NCBI GenBank assembly: GCA_002719955.1
Contig: PBFW01000056.1
Coordinates: 1 to 64,000 of the forward strand
DNA length: 64,000 bases
Reading direction: 5' to 3'
Source of the DNA: Deltaproteobacteria bacterium
GTDB taxonomy: Bacteria > Myxococcota_A > UBA9160 > UBA4427
The notes below the pieces were generated by a model that was given only the letters and a program-made list of their open reading frames with translations, was not told where the DNA came from and did no database searches. The position numbers and the translations under genes are program-made. How positions within the stretch are numbered: position 1 is the stretch's first letter; each line of letters begins with the position of its first letter. This document shows, piece by piece, positions 54,126 to 63,063 of the stretch.

Positions 54126-55076
54126 ATGTCCCAAGATATGGAGCCTTCCCGTCCAGCCGACCTGGAAGAGGCGATACTCGAACTCAAATGCGAGAAGGGC
54201 GCGGTCGTCCTCGCGCATTTCTACCAGGAATCCGATGTCCAGGACCTGGCCGATGTCGTCGGCGATTCGCTGGCGCTGGCGCGGGCAGCCCAGGAGATCG
54301 ACTGTGAGATGATCGTCTTCTGCGGTGTCCACTTCATGGCCGAGACCGCCGCGATCCTGAATCCGGGGATCCCCGTCGTCGTTCCGGATATGGAGGCGGG
54401 ATGTTCGCTGGCCGATGGCTGCCCGCCGGAGGAGTTCAAGTCCTTCGTGGCCGACTATCCGGGTGCCAAGGTACTGACCTATATCAATGCTTGCGCCGGC
54501 GTGAAGGCGATGAGCGATCTGATCTGCACGTCCTCGAATGCCGTGAAGATGGTGAAGCAATTCGAGGGCGAGAAGCTGATCTTCGCACCGGATCGCCATC
54601 TGGCTCGCTGGGTGGCCAAGGAGACCGGTCGGGATGATCTGATCGTTTGGCCTGGCGCCTGCGTCGTGCACGAACTCTTCAGTGCGAAGGGCCTCGCGAA
54701 GCTCATGATCCAACATCCCGATGCGGAAGTGCTGGCCCATCCCGAATGTGACCAGGCGGTCCTCGATCAGGCCGATTTCATCGCGAGCACGACCGGGATC
54801 ATCTCGCGCGCTGTCGCTTCCCCTGACCGCCCCTCGATCATCGCCACCGAGGACGGCGTCTTCCACTCGATCCTGAAGCAGGCGCCGAACAAACGGCTCT
54901 ACCAGGCACCCGGGATGGACGAGAGCTGCGCGTGCAACCGATGTCCCTACATGCGGCTCAATACCCTCGAAAAACTCTACGATTGTCTGATGAACGAAGG
55001 GCCCTGTGTCACGGTTCCCGCGGAACTCGCGAGGCAGGCGCTGATGCCGATCGAAAGGATGCTGACGCTTTCATAG
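54126..55076 (+). CDS. nadA: Quinolinate synthase
   Basis: The 316-aa protein has the three-fold NadA architecture with the [4Fe-4S] cysteines in AGCSLADGCP, GACVVHELF and CACNRCPYMRLN. It also has AHFYQESDVQDLADVVGDSL, GVHFMAETA and ITATxDGVFH-like IIATEDGVFH. It condenses iminoaspartate with dihydroxyacetone phosphate in NAD synthesis. No nadB or nadC is adjacent. Confidence 0.95.
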   Translation: MSQDMEPSRPADLEEAILELKCEKGAVVLAHFYQESDVQDLADVVGDSLALARAAQEIDCEMIVFCGVHFMAETAAILNPGIPVVVPDMEAGCSLADGCPPEEFKSFVADYPGAKVLTYINACAGVKAMSDLICTSSNAVKMVKQFEGEKLIFAPDRHLARWVAKETGRDDLIVWPGACVVHELFSAKGLAKLMIQHPDAEVLAHPECDQAVLDQADFIASTTGIISRAVASPDRPSIIATEDGVFHSILKQAPNKRLYQAPGMDESCACNRCPYMRLNTLEKLYDCLMNEGPCVTVPAELARQALMPIERMLTLS

Positions 55077-55146
55077 GCGCATTCGATTCCGGCCGCGGAA
55101 GATCGCTCGCTGCGATTCACGTCGCGCCGTCGCGAGGGGGCCGCGA

Positions 55147-55611
55147 TCAGTCGCGCATGCGTCGGTTCGATCCGCGACGGTCGGTCCCGAGGAGAGCGGT
55201 CGCACCGATCCCCAAGCCAAGCCCGATATGCGGTTCGGGCACTTCGGCGTCGCACCGGAGTCCTGAGGCCGTCATGGTGACGTCTCCGGCCGTGATGATT
55301 CGCGCTTCGGAAGAGCCGAACAAGCCGCCGCCTTCTGCACTCGGCGGTGCATCGTCGAGGTTCAGGAGGATGTCGGTGGCGGGAGCGCCGATCGAACGAA
55401 TGTTGTTGGGGCCGACGCTCGCTTCGAAGAAGTCGAACGGGCCAGCTCGAGCGGTTCAGCCGGCTGAAAGCAGGAGCGCGAAGAGCAAAGGGATCCAGCG
55501 TATCGCCTGCCAGAATTTCCGATACGATTCGGGTCGTCGACCTCCTGCCAGACGAGTTGCGAGTTCCGGGGAGGGATGAGCCCAAAGTGTGGTGAAAACA
55601 GAACCGTTCAT
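55147..55611 (-). pseudogene. PEP-CTERM protein gene interrupted by an in-frame TGA
   Basis: From an ATG at 55611 the frame reads a signal-like sequence ending WIPLLFALLLSAG and then an in-frame TGA at 55456-55458. In the same frame, beyond the stop, it continues PFDFFEASVGPNNIRSIGAP and ends with a complete PEP-CTERM signal: VPEPHIGLGLGIGATALLG followed by a basic tail (RRGSNRRMRD) and TGA at 55147. PEP-CTERM proteins are cleaved by exosortase and associated with exopolysaccharide. With only about 100 residues of mature part it is short. It lies 100 nt downstream of manC on the same strand. No exosortase gene is in the window. Confidence 0.72.
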
Positions 55612-55715
55612 ATCTACTCGGCGAATGCCTCGATCTCGGCAGGCTGGACGGCTCGTGGATCTGAGTGAGGGCGATGGCGGAGATGGCGACTCGCGTCAGG
55701 CCAAAAAAAGCCGGA

Positions 55716-57161
55716 TCAGGAGCCTCCTCGGCCATAGATATCGTCGAATCGGACGATGTCGTCCTCGCCGAGGTAGGAGCCCGACTGGACCTCGATCAGG
55801 GTGAGGTCGATCGTGCCCGGATTCTCCAGTCGATGCGTCACGCCGATCGGGATATAGGTCGACTGGTTCTCCGTCAGGAGGATTTCCTCCTCGCCCTTCG
55901 TGACGACTGCGGTGCCTTCGACGACGATCCAATGCTCGGCGCGGTGATGATGCATCTGGAGCGAGAGCTTGGCCCCGGGGTTCACCACGATCTGCTTTAC
56001 CTGGAACCGTTCGCCCGCGGCGACCCCCTCGTAGGAACCCCAGGGCCGGTAGACGCGGGCGTTGAGCTCCGATTCGCTCCGCCCCGTGCGGTCGAGTTCG
56101 GCCACGATTTCCTTGACCTCCTGGGCCCGCTCCTTCGGTGCGACCAGGATCGCGTCGGGGGTCTCGATGATCACGAGATCGCGGACGCCAATCGCGCTGA
56201 TCAAGCGGCGCTCCGAACGGGCGTAGCTGTTCTCGACGTCGCGCAGAACGACGTCGCCTAATGTGACGTTGCCATCTTCGTCACGCTCGCCGATCTCCCA
56301 GAGTGCCGCCCAGGATCCGATGTCGTTCCAGCCGATATCCGCCGTCACGACCGCCGCCGCTTCGGTCTTCTCCATCAGCGCATGGTCGATCGAGATGGAA
56401 GGGGAAGTGGCGAATGCAGCCTCGTCGAGCCGTGTAAAGGTCAGATCGCGTTTCGATTTTGCGACGGAATCCCGACACGCGGCGACCAATTCGGGCTCCA
56501 GCCGTTCGAGTTCTTCGAGCAGGAACCCCGCTGGGAAGACAAACATTCCGCTATTCCAGGCATATTCGCCGGATGCGAGAAAGGCTTTGGCGCGTGCCTG
56601 GTCCGGCTTCTCGACAAATTCTGCGATGGAGGCGGCGTCGGGCAGACCATCGAAAGCCTGCCCGCGTCGGATATAGCCGAAGCCGGTCTCCGGATGCTGG
56701 GGGACGACCCCAAAGGTCGTGAACGCGCCGCGCCGCGCGGCCTCGCAGGCGGTGTCGACGGCGGTGCGGAAGGCGGGCAGGTCACGAATTACGTGGTCGG
56801 AGGGGAGGACGAGAAGGAGGCCTTCGGGATCGATCTCTGAGATGATCATCGCCGCTGCGGCGATCGCTGGGGCCGTATTGCGCGCCACCGGTTCGAGGGC
56901 GATCGCGAGGGGCTCTATCTTCTTGGCCCGCAGCTGCTCGGCGATGATGAAACGATGGGCGTCATTACACAGGATCAGGGGCGCCGCGAAGGCGCCGGTC
57001 TCGTGAACCCGGAGCGCGGTCTGCTGCAGCAGGGTGTCCTCGACGTCGGTCAGGGGCAACAACTGCTTCGGAAAGGCGCGCCGGGAGAGCGGCCAGAGCC
57101 GGGTTCCCGAACCCCCCGAGAGAATCACGGGGTAGATCGCTCCTTTCGCGTTCGACGTCAT
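55716..57161 (-). CDS. manC: Mannose-1-phosphate guanylyltransferase/mannose-6-phosphate isomerase
   Basis: The 481-aa bifunctional enzyme has the nucleotidyltransferase N-terminus (PVILSGGSGTRLWPLSRRAF and PKQLLPL). A C-terminal cupin follows with RPWGSYEGVAAGERFQVKQI and SLQMHHHRAEHWIVVEGTA (metal-binding His). It makes GDP-mannose for exopolysaccharide or lipopolysaccharide. The PEP-CTERM gene downstream fits an EPS context. The isomerase half may be inactive or active; both motifs are present. Confidence 0.93.
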   Translation of the reverse strand: MTSNAKGAIYPVILSGGSGTRLWPLSRRAFPKQLLPLTDVEDTLLQQTALRVHETGAFAAPLILCNDAHRFIIAEQLRAKKIEPLAIALEPVARNTAPAIAAAAMIISEIDPEGLLLVLPSDHVIRDLPAFRTAVDTACEAARRGAFTTFGVVPQHPETGFGYIRRGQAFDGLPDAASIAEFVEKPDQARAKAFLASGEYAWNSGMFVFPAGFLLEELERLEPELVAACRDSVAKSKRDLTFTRLDEAAFATSPSISIDHALMEKTEAAAVVTADIGWNDIGSWAALWEIGERDEDGNVTLGDVVLRDVENSYARSERRLISAIGVRDLVIIETPDAILVAPKERAQEVKEIVAELDRTGRSESELNARVYRPWGSYEGVAAGERFQVKQIVVNPGAKLSLQMHHHRAEHWIVVEGTAVVTKGEEEILLTENQSTYIPIGVTHRLENPGTIDLTLIEVQSGSYLGEDDIVRFDDIYGRGGS

Positions 57162-57273
57162 TTCTTTCTGGGATCCTCAAATTGGGGAAGGCGGGACGCT
57201 ACACGAGTTTTGGAGCGACACACACGGTCCCAGACATCGGCTCATCCGGTGCAGAACACGAGCGGACGATCGT

Positions 57274-58497
57274 TCAGGTGGTGAGCCCGCGCGCTCTCAG
57301 CCGTAGCAGGAAGGGCAACGCGATCACTGCGCACAGGATCTCGGCGCTCCCCGCCACGCCGAAAGCCGCCTGGTAGCCGGCGGCTACACCGTGGTGGGCC
57401 CGAACCGCCTCGGATACGAGCCCGCCCGTGAGCGGCCCGAGGATGAAGCCGAGGCTTCCGGCCGTGTTGAACGCGCCGATCGCCGTCGAGCGGATCTCCG
57501 GCGGCGTCAGGTCCGTCGTCATGATCATCGAGGGCACGAACATGATCGCGGCGGTCATTCCGATCACCGCCATTCCGGGTCCGATCCAATCGGTCGGCCA
57601 GAAGCCGAGGCTGGCGGTCAGGAGGCCGTAGATCGCGCTGCCGCCACACAACAGGGCCGTCTTGGACAGGCGGTCTGCGAGCATGCCGAACGGAAAGGAG
57701 AGCAGCGCAAAAGGCAGCATGAAAGCCGAGATCCACAGGCCGACCCTCGGCGGATCCGCCCCGTGGAGCCCGGAGGCGAAGAGCGAAAAGGTCGTCGTGT
57801 AGAAGCCGACGGTGAAGCGGTCGGCGAAGGCGAAGATGAGCGGCGCGATGATCGATCGATTCCGTTTCACCGTCCTCCAGATCGCCCCCGCGCCCGGCCG
57901 CTTCTGCGTTTCGAGCGGTTCGAGGAGCGTCGCGGCCGCCAACGCGGAGGCCGCCAGGAGCACGATCGCCCCGGTCAACAGGGGACGCAGCGGATCGATC
58001 CGACCGAGCAGGCCTCCGATCGGCGCGCCGAGCGCGACGCCGAACATCATCCCGGCGCCGGTGATGCCCATCGTGAGCCCGCGCCCCTGGGCCCCGCCGA
58101 GGCTCGCGGCGATCGAGAGGACCAGGGAAAGCGCAAAGATGTGGGCACAGCCCTCGAATAGCCGGATCCCGAGAAAGGTCGCAAAGGGCATGTCGAAGGT
58201 CATCGCGACAAAGCAGAGGGCATCGACCAGGAGCGCCGCGACCACCAGTGGGCGGCGTCGGCCGATCCGGTCCGCGAGGGCACCGGCGAGAGGGGCCGCG
58301 ATCGCTGCGCCGATCATGTTGATCGACATGAAGAGCGAGGTCAGCAATTCCGAGACCTCGAAGCGCTCGCCGACGAGCCCGCGCAGAATCGGGACGGGGA
58401 GCGTCACCGGCATCATGATCGACAGGGCCAGCAGGCCCATCAGGGCGAGGCGGATCTTCGATGGTCGCGGGATGGGGTTTGCTTCGAGAGGATTCAC
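57274..58497 (-). CDS. MFS transporter
   Basis: The 407-aa protein has twelve predicted membrane helices. The conserved MFS loop 2-3 motif is present as AGALADRIGRRRPLVVAALL and again weakly in the second half (FPFGMLADRLSKTALLCGG). It is probably a drug or metabolite exporter or a sugar transporter; the substrate cannot be assigned. Translation starts at GTG 58497 (or TTG 58500) with AGGA a few bases upstream. Confidence 0.86.
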   Translation of the reverse strand: MNPLEANPIPRPSKIRLALMGLLALSIMMPVTLPVPILRGLVGERFEVSELLTSLFMSINMIGAAIAAPLAGALADRIGRRRPLVVAALLVDALCFVAMTFDMPFATFLGIRLFEGCAHIFALSLVLSIAASLGGAQGRGLTMGITGAGMMFGVALGAPIGGLLGRIDPLRPLLTGAIVLLAASALAAATLLEPLETQKRPGAGAIWRTVKRNRSIIAPLIFAFADRFTVGFYTTTFSLFASGLHGADPPRVGLWISAFMLPFALLSFPFGMLADRLSKTALLCGGSAIYGLLTASLGFWPTDWIGPGMAVIGMTAAIMFVPSMIMTTDLTPPEIRSTAIGAFNTAGSLGFILGPLTGGLVSEAVRAHHGVAAGYQAAFGVAGSAEILCAVIALPFLLRLRARGLTT

Positions 58498-58659
58498 CAA
58501 TGGATCCTGGCTGGGGCGAGGGCTATCAGCCTACCAGGATCTCGCCTCGCCCGGCAGGCCACGCGCCGGCGCGGGTGGCTCCGGTTTCGGCCCGCTCGCG
58601 TGGGCGAAACCGGAGTGAAATCGATGTAGGTCCGACGCCCTTGACCGGGTGGGGCCGAT

Positions 58660-58935
58660 TTAAGCTGCTTCGAGGCGTGCGATCTTCTCCTCGGTGAGCG
58701 TCAATCCGGCGGCCGCGATCGCATCGTCGAGATGGGCCAGTTTCGTGGCCCCGATGCTCGCTGCCGTCACGGTGGGCTTCGAGAGCATCCAGGCCAGGGC
58801 GAGCAGGCCGCGCGCGAGCGGGGACCACGGAATGATCGCGATCTCCCGGGCTAGGAGGAACTCGTACCAATGTGGCGGACCTTCCCCCGGTGGATGAGAT
58901 CATCGGGGGCGCGCAGGGTTTCGTCGACCGTCGAG
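58660..58935 (-). pseudogene. Aldo/keto reductase remnant
   Basis: Two frames of the minus strand encode pieces of an aldo/keto reductase. First comes TVDETLRAPDDLIHRGKVRH then IGTSS. After a frame change comes EIAIIPWSPLARGLLA, joined directly to LAWMLSKPTVTAASIGATKL and the normal end LTLTEEKIARLEAA with TAA at 58660. Intact enzymes are about 330 aa. The N-terminal half with the Asp/Tyr/Lys/His active site is gone, and about 30 and 70-100 residues are missing at the two junctions. The pieces abut the malyl-CoA lyase stop. Confidence 0.8.
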
Positions 58936-59985
58936 CTAGAACTCGTAGGCCACCTTCAGCTCGGGATCGTTCTCGCAGAGCATCTGCGCGAGTTCGACCA
59001 TCACCCGACATTGTTTCACCGTCGCGTCGTCCTGCATCTTGCCGTCGATCATGACGGCCCCCGTGCCGTCGCCCATCTCGTCGATGACCTTCTTCGCCCA
59101 CAGAACCTCGTCGACCGGCGGCGAGAAGACCTTCTTGGCGATGTCGATCTGGACCGGGTGAAGGCTCCAGGTTCCGACGCAGCCCATCAGGAAGGCGTTT
59201 CGAAACTGATCTTCGCAGGCGACCGTGTCCTTGATATCTCCGAAGGGGCCGTAGTAGGGCAGGATGCCGTTGGCGTTACAGGCGTCGACCATGCGCGCCA
59301 TCGTGTAGTGCCAGAGGTCCTGCTGCGCGGTCGCCCGCGGCGCGTCGGGGTCGTTCGCATCGGGGTCCGTGCGCACGATATAGCCGGGGTGGCCCCCGCC
59401 GACGCGCGTCGTCTTCATGCGGCGGCTGGCCGCCAGATCAGCGGGGCCGAGCGAGAGACCCTGCATGCGTGGGCTCGCCGCGCAGATCTCCTCGACGTTC
59501 GCGACGCCGAGCGCTGTTTCGAGGAGCGCGTGGATCATCAGTGGCTTCTTGATGCCGGCGCGCGCTTCGAGTTGGGCGAGGAGACGGTCGACATAATGGA
59601 TATCCCAGGCGCCCTCGACCTTCGGAATCATGATGACATCGAGTTTGTCGCCGATCTCGCTCACGAGTGTGAAGACATCATCGAGAAACCACGGCGAATC
59701 GAGGCTGTTGACGCGGGTCCAGAGCTGACAATTGCCGAACTCGACCTCGCGACCGATCTTTACGAGGCCCTCGCGCGCGGCGACCTTGTTGTCCGCCTGG
59801 ATCGCGTCTTCGAGATTGCCGAGCAGCACGTCACATCGGGTCGCCATCTCCGGGACCTTGGTTGCCATCTTCGCGTTGCTCGGGTCGAAGAAATGAATCA
59901 TGCGAGAGGGCTTGAAGGGGATCTCGCGCAGAGGTGCGGGTGCACCCAGGGCCATCGGTTCGAAGAAGTCTTTCGCGCTGCGCAT
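58936..59985 (-). CDS. mcl: Malyl-CoA/beta-methylmalyl-CoA lyase (HpcH/HpaI-CitE family)
   Basis: The 349-aa protein matches L-malyl-CoA lyase of the ethylmalonyl-CoA pathway and 3-hydroxypropionate bicycle. It has [20 protein letters not shown], the metal-binding Glu in [32 protein letters not shown] with the conserved Asp, [17 protein letters not shown] and [17 protein letters not shown]. It cleaves malyl-CoA to acetyl-CoA and glyoxylate, or beta-methylmalyl-CoA to propionyl-CoA and glyoxylate. GGAGG sits 6 nt upstream of the ATG. It is the last gene of an operon with CoA ligase subunits and a half-ferredoxin. Confidence 0.9.
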   Translation of the reverse strand: MRSAKDFFEPMALGAPAPLREIPFKPSRMIHFFDPSNAKMATKVPEMATRCDVLLGNLEDAIQADNKVAAREGLVKIGREVEFGNCQLWTRVNSLDSPWFLDDVFTLVSEIGDKLDVIMIPKVEGAWDIHYVDRLLAQLEARAGIKKPLMIHALLETALGVANVEEICAASPRMQGLSLGPADLAASRRMKTTRVGGGHPGYIVRTDPDANDPDAPRATAQQDLWHYTMARMVDACNANGILPYYGPFGDIKDTVACEDQFRNAFLMGCVGTWSLHPVQIDIAKKVFSPPVDEVLWAKKVIDEMGDGTGAVMIDGKMQDDATVKQCRVMVELAQMLCENDPELKVAYEF

Positions 59986-60039
59986 GGGGAGCCTCCTGCT
60001 CGTCTCTCTTTTGGGCGGTGAAAATAGTCGTTTGTCCGG

Positions 60040-60264
60040 CTACTGATTGTCGTAGAGCCTGATGATCTCGATCTTGCCTCCGGGCGTTGCCTCGAGGCAC
60101 AGATCACAGAGGACGCACTCGTCCAGGTTCGATTCATCGATTCGCAGACCCTGCGTCTCGGCCACAAAAATGGAGACGGGGCAGATTTCTTCGAGCTTCT
60201 TTGCGAGCGCTTTGTCCTTGGCGATTTCGTCGTCGACGCGAACGTCGATGAATTCTCCGGGCAT
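60040..60264 (-). CDS. Small half-ferredoxin ([4Fe-4S], one cluster)
   Basis: The 74-aa protein has KKLEEICPVSIFVAE followed by LDECVLCDLCLEATPGGKIE. The three cysteines of CVLCDLC plus the earlier Cys in ICPV can form one [4Fe-4S] cluster. In a two-cluster ferredoxin the last Cys of the second motif would precede Pro (C-x-x-x-C-P), but here that residue is Thr (CLEATP). Start ATG 60264 has GAGGAAAG upstream. It is encoded between the CoA ligase alpha subunit (14 nt upstream) and malyl-CoA lyase (54 nt downstream), suggesting a redox or regulatory partner of those enzymes. Its electron partner is unknown. Confidence 0.78.
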   Translation of the reverse strand: MPGEFIDVRVDDEIAKDKALAKKLEEICPVSIFVAETQGLRIDESNLDECVLCDLCLEATPGGKIEIIRLYDNQ

Positions 60265-60278
60265 GGTCTTTCCTCTTT

Positions 60279-61193
60279 TCAGCGCTTCTTGCGCGCCAAC
60301 CCTTGGCGGATCAGGTTCGGGATCTCCTCGATCCTCTCGGCGACCAGGATTCCGGATTCTTCCATCCGCTTGATCTTCTCCGCGGTCGTGTCTTCTTTGC
60401 CTTCGACGATCGTGCCGGCGTGGCCGAAACGCATGCCCTTCATTTCGTCCATGAATCGACCGGCCATGAAGGCGATGATCGGAAGTCGCGATTCTTGTTG
60501 CTTGACCCACTCCGCGAGCTCCGCCTCCATGCGACCACCCGGCTCGGAGTAGATCGCGATCGCGTGTGTTTCCTTGTCCGCTTCGAAGAAGGGCATCAGC
60601 TCGGCGTAGGTCGTTCCGACGATCGCATCACCGCCGATCGAGATGCAGGTCGATTGCCCCAGGCCGGCGGCGGTCAGCGTCGATGCGATCTCGGTGGTCA
60701 TGCCACCGGATCGCGACATCACTCCGATATGGCCCTTCTTGTAGGCCTGACGCGTATTGGCCGCGGGACCACCGACGCCGCCCATCTTGCATTCGTCCGG
60801 CGAGATGATGCCGAGGCAGTTGGGGCCGATGATTCGTGCGCCGCGGAGTTTCGCGAGCTCGACCGCGACGGCGACCTGCCTGCGCGGCACGTTCTCCGTC
60901 ACGACGACGATCAGCTTGATGTCGTTCTCGAGCGCTTCGATGATCGCGTCCTGGGTGAATCTGGGGGGGACGGAAACGATCGACCCCTCGATCGAACCGC
61001 CATTGGCGGCGACGGCATCGCGCACACAGTCGTAGACGGGAACGCCATAGACGTCGCGGCCCGCACGGCCCGGTGTCACGCCGCCCACGATCTTGGCACC
61101 GTAATCGAGATTTTCTCGCGTGAGGTTGATCGCCTCACGGCCGGTGATGCCCTGGATGATGAAACGCGTGTCCCCGGTTAGCAGAATCGACAT
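60279..61193 (-). CDS. ADP/ATP-forming CoA ligase alpha subunit (succinate/malate-CoA ligase, SucD-like)
   Basis: The 304-aa protein has the CoA-binding N-terminus (FIIQGITGREAINLTRENLD, VGGVTPGRAGRDVYGVPVYD) and the phosphohistidine loop in RFGHAGTIVEGKEDT. With the beta subunit it makes an acyl-CoA from a dicarboxylate, ATP and CoA. Its neighbour, malyl-CoA lyase, suggests malate-CoA ligase (MtkB role), but succinate or citramalate are alternatives. The ATG at 61193 has AGGA 5 nt upstream. It begins 7 nt after the beta subunit stop. Confidence 0.88.
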   Translation of the reverse strand: MSILLTGDTRFIIQGITGREAINLTRENLDYGAKIVGGVTPGRAGRDVYGVPVYDCVRDAVAANGGSIEGSIVSVPPRFTQDAIIEALENDIKLIVVVTENVPRRQVAVAVELAKLRGARIIGPNCLGIISPDECKMGGVGGPAANTRQAYKKGHIGVMSRSGGMTTEIASTLTAAGLGQSTCISIGGDAIVGTTYAELMPFFEADKETHAIAIYSEPGGRMEAELAEWVKQQESRLPIIAFMAGRFMDEMKGMRFGHAGTIVEGKEDTTAEKIKRMEESGILVAERIEEIPNLIRQGLARKKR

Positions 61194-61200
61194 GCTGGTC

Positions 61201-62406
61201 CTACTCCTGCATTTTCGCGACGGCGCGGCCGGCCGCGTCGTACATCGAGACGCTTCGGTCACAGTAGTCAACGCCGTATTTCTCGAGAATCTTGAACCCC
61301 TCTTCCTCCCAGGCTCCGGGGATTCGGAAGATCGCGATCGTCTCGGCCGGGTCCTGGCCCGCCTCCAGGCATCCCTTGATGACACCACGGGCCACGATGT
61401 CGACACGGGTATTCGATACGACATTCATCATGACCGCGATCTTCTCCACGCCGGGTTTCGACAGAATCAGCTTGGTGAGCTCCTTGGCCTTCGACATCGA
61501 GGGATTGCCACCGATCTCGCAGTAGTTGGCGGGCCGGCCGCCCTGATTGCGGACCGCGTCGAAGAGCGTGAGAGATCCACCGCCGGCGCCGATCACGAGA
61601 CCGAGATTGCCGTCGAATTCGACGACGTTGCCCGCGACGCCTCGGTGGTCCGCGGCATTCACGCGCGCACCTTCGATCTCGAAGGGCGTGGGCGGTCGGG
61701 CCTGGCGGGTTTCGTCTTCGCCGATTCCGAGTTCGTCGAGGAGTGCCGTGTGCTCTCCGCGGGCCTCGGCCTCCATGTCGATGTGGCCGTCGAGGACGAT
61801 GAAACGACCGTCGGCGAGTTGGGCGAGGGGGTTGATTTCGGCGAGCGTCAGATCGTATTCGAGAAAGATCTTCATGAGCTCGAAGACGATCGGGGTGAGC
61901 TTGTTCAGGTCCGACCCGCTGACGCCAGTGGCACTGACCGCTTCCTTGGCGATGCGAGGCGTTAGGGGGAGGATCGAAGAAAAATGCGTCTTCGAGACAT
62001 GCTCGGGATAGGCCTCGGCCACTTCCTCGATGTCGATGCCGCCCATATCGCTGAAGACACAGACCGGTCGCTTTGCACGGCCGTCCCAGGTGATCGCGAC
62101 GAAATATTCCTGTGCGATTGGAGATTTTTCTTCGACGAGGATCGAACGGCACCTCTGGCCGTTGACCTCGATTGGCTTGATCGCTTCGGCCGCCGCTGTC
62201 GCTTCCTCGGCGTCGTCAGCGAATTTTACCGCGCCGGCTTTCATGCGTCCGCCGGAGAGCACCTGACTCTTGAGGACGACGGGGACTCCTCCGAGATTTT
62301 CGAAGGCCGCCGTCGCGCCCGCGGCGTCCTGCACGATCTCGCTCTTTGCGAGCGGCAACCCGTGACGTCTGAAGAGGGCCTTGGCTTCGTATTCGTAGAA
62401 TCGCAT
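61201..62406 (-). CDS. CoA ligase beta subunit (ATP-grasp; succinate/malate-CoA ligase-like, divergent)
   Basis: The 401-aa ATP-grasp protein starts MRFYEYEAKALFRRHGLPLA. It has VVLKSQVLSGGRMKAGAVKF, LAEINPLAQLADGRFIVLD for the metal site and GNLGLVIGAGGGSLTLFDAV with NYCEIGGNPSMSKAKELTKL for the CoA ligase domain. Instead of the usual SucC GGGA...NIFGG pattern it has VMMNVVSNTRVDIVARGVIK, nearer to ATP-citrate lyase or citryl-CoA synthetase. It is the first gene of the ligase-ferredoxin-lyase operon. The substrate is not settled by sequence. Confidence 0.86.
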   Translation of the reverse strand: MRFYEYEAKALFRRHGLPLAKSEIVQDAAGATAAFENLGGVPVVLKSQVLSGGRMKAGAVKFADDAEEATAAAEAIKPIEVNGQRCRSILVEEKSPIAQEYFVAITWDGRAKRPVCVFSDMGGIDIEEVAEAYPEHVSKTHFSSILPLTPRIAKEAVSATGVSGSDLNKLTPIVFELMKIFLEYDLTLAEINPLAQLADGRFIVLDGHIDMEAEARGEHTALLDELGIGEDETRQARPPTPFEIEGARVNAADHRGVAGNVVEFDGNLGLVIGAGGGSLTLFDAVRNQGGRPANYCEIGGNPSMSKAKELTKLILSKPGVEKIAVMMNVVSNTRVDIVARGVIKGCLEAGQDPAETIAIFRIPGAWEEEGFKILEKYGVDYCDRSVSMYDAAGRAVAKMQE

Positions 62407-62874
62407 GGTTGTGTGGCTCCGAACTCCGGGATTCGCTCTGAAGCGGCATCGGGATGCGCGCCCGGTCGAACTCCGGTTCTCGTTTTCCCAGGGGCGAACC
62501 GGGTCCGCTGAAAAACTGCGGCGCGCGGGACCCCCCGGGCGGGTGTTGTGGCCGTCCAAGTCTCGCTTGTCTCGCGTGGGCGTCGGTTTCTAGGGCGACC
62601 CGGGTCCGCCCCGGAGGGACGAATCGTCTCGTAAGGCCGCGAACTCTATGATTTTTCGCGCCGAGCGGCAACAACGGGGCCGCTGACTCGCGTTCCGCGT
62701 GCAAAGGGGGAGCAGCCTTTTCGGAATCGTCCTTTCGCCCCCCGCCCCCTCAACCGGGCTCTCCAATGCACCGATCAGAGAGCCCTCTCCGCGCTCCGCC
62801 GCGGTCCGTCCCGTCCGGAAGTCGGCGGGCGAAATCCTCGACCGGAGCGCCGAGGGCAAGACGAAGGGGAGCGT
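62407..62874. other. Divergent intergenic region, no gene recognised
   Basis: About 470 bases separate the start of the ligase operon (minus) from the receiver fragment (plus). A C/G-rich run (gaccccccgggcggg) lies near 62528-62542. The upstream half of the receiver domain was sought here in all plus frames and not found. Confidence 0.4.
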
Positions 62875-63063
62875 GTGGCTCGAAAGATCCAGGTCGCGAT
62901 GGTGTCCTCGCTGAGCGGCGATGCAGCGAAGGCCGACCAAGCGTTTCGCCCAGGAGCCTCTCGGGCCTTCGGGAAGCCCTTCGACCCCGAAATCACCGGA
63001 TCCCTCATCGAAGACGCCCGTGGCTCCTTGCCAAGAATAGGTGCGGAGGGGGAGCGGATCTGA
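62875..63063 (+). CDS. Truncated response-regulator receiver domain (C-terminal part only)
   Basis: The 62-aa product starts at GTG with AAGGGGAG just upstream and reads VARKIQVAMVSSLSGDAAKA, then FRPGASRAFGKPFDPEITGS. This matches strand 4 to helix 5 of a receiver domain, with the conserved Ser after strand 4 and the Lys-Pro-Phe of strand 5. The first 60 residues with the acidic pocket and phospho-acceptor Asp are missing. It overlaps the next gene by 1 nt (TGATG). It may be a decayed gene whose end keeps the translational coupling, or a small adapter. Confidence 0.5.
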   Translation: MARKIQVAMVSSLSGDAAKADQAFRPGASRAFGKPFDPEITGSLIEDARGSLPRIGAEGERI

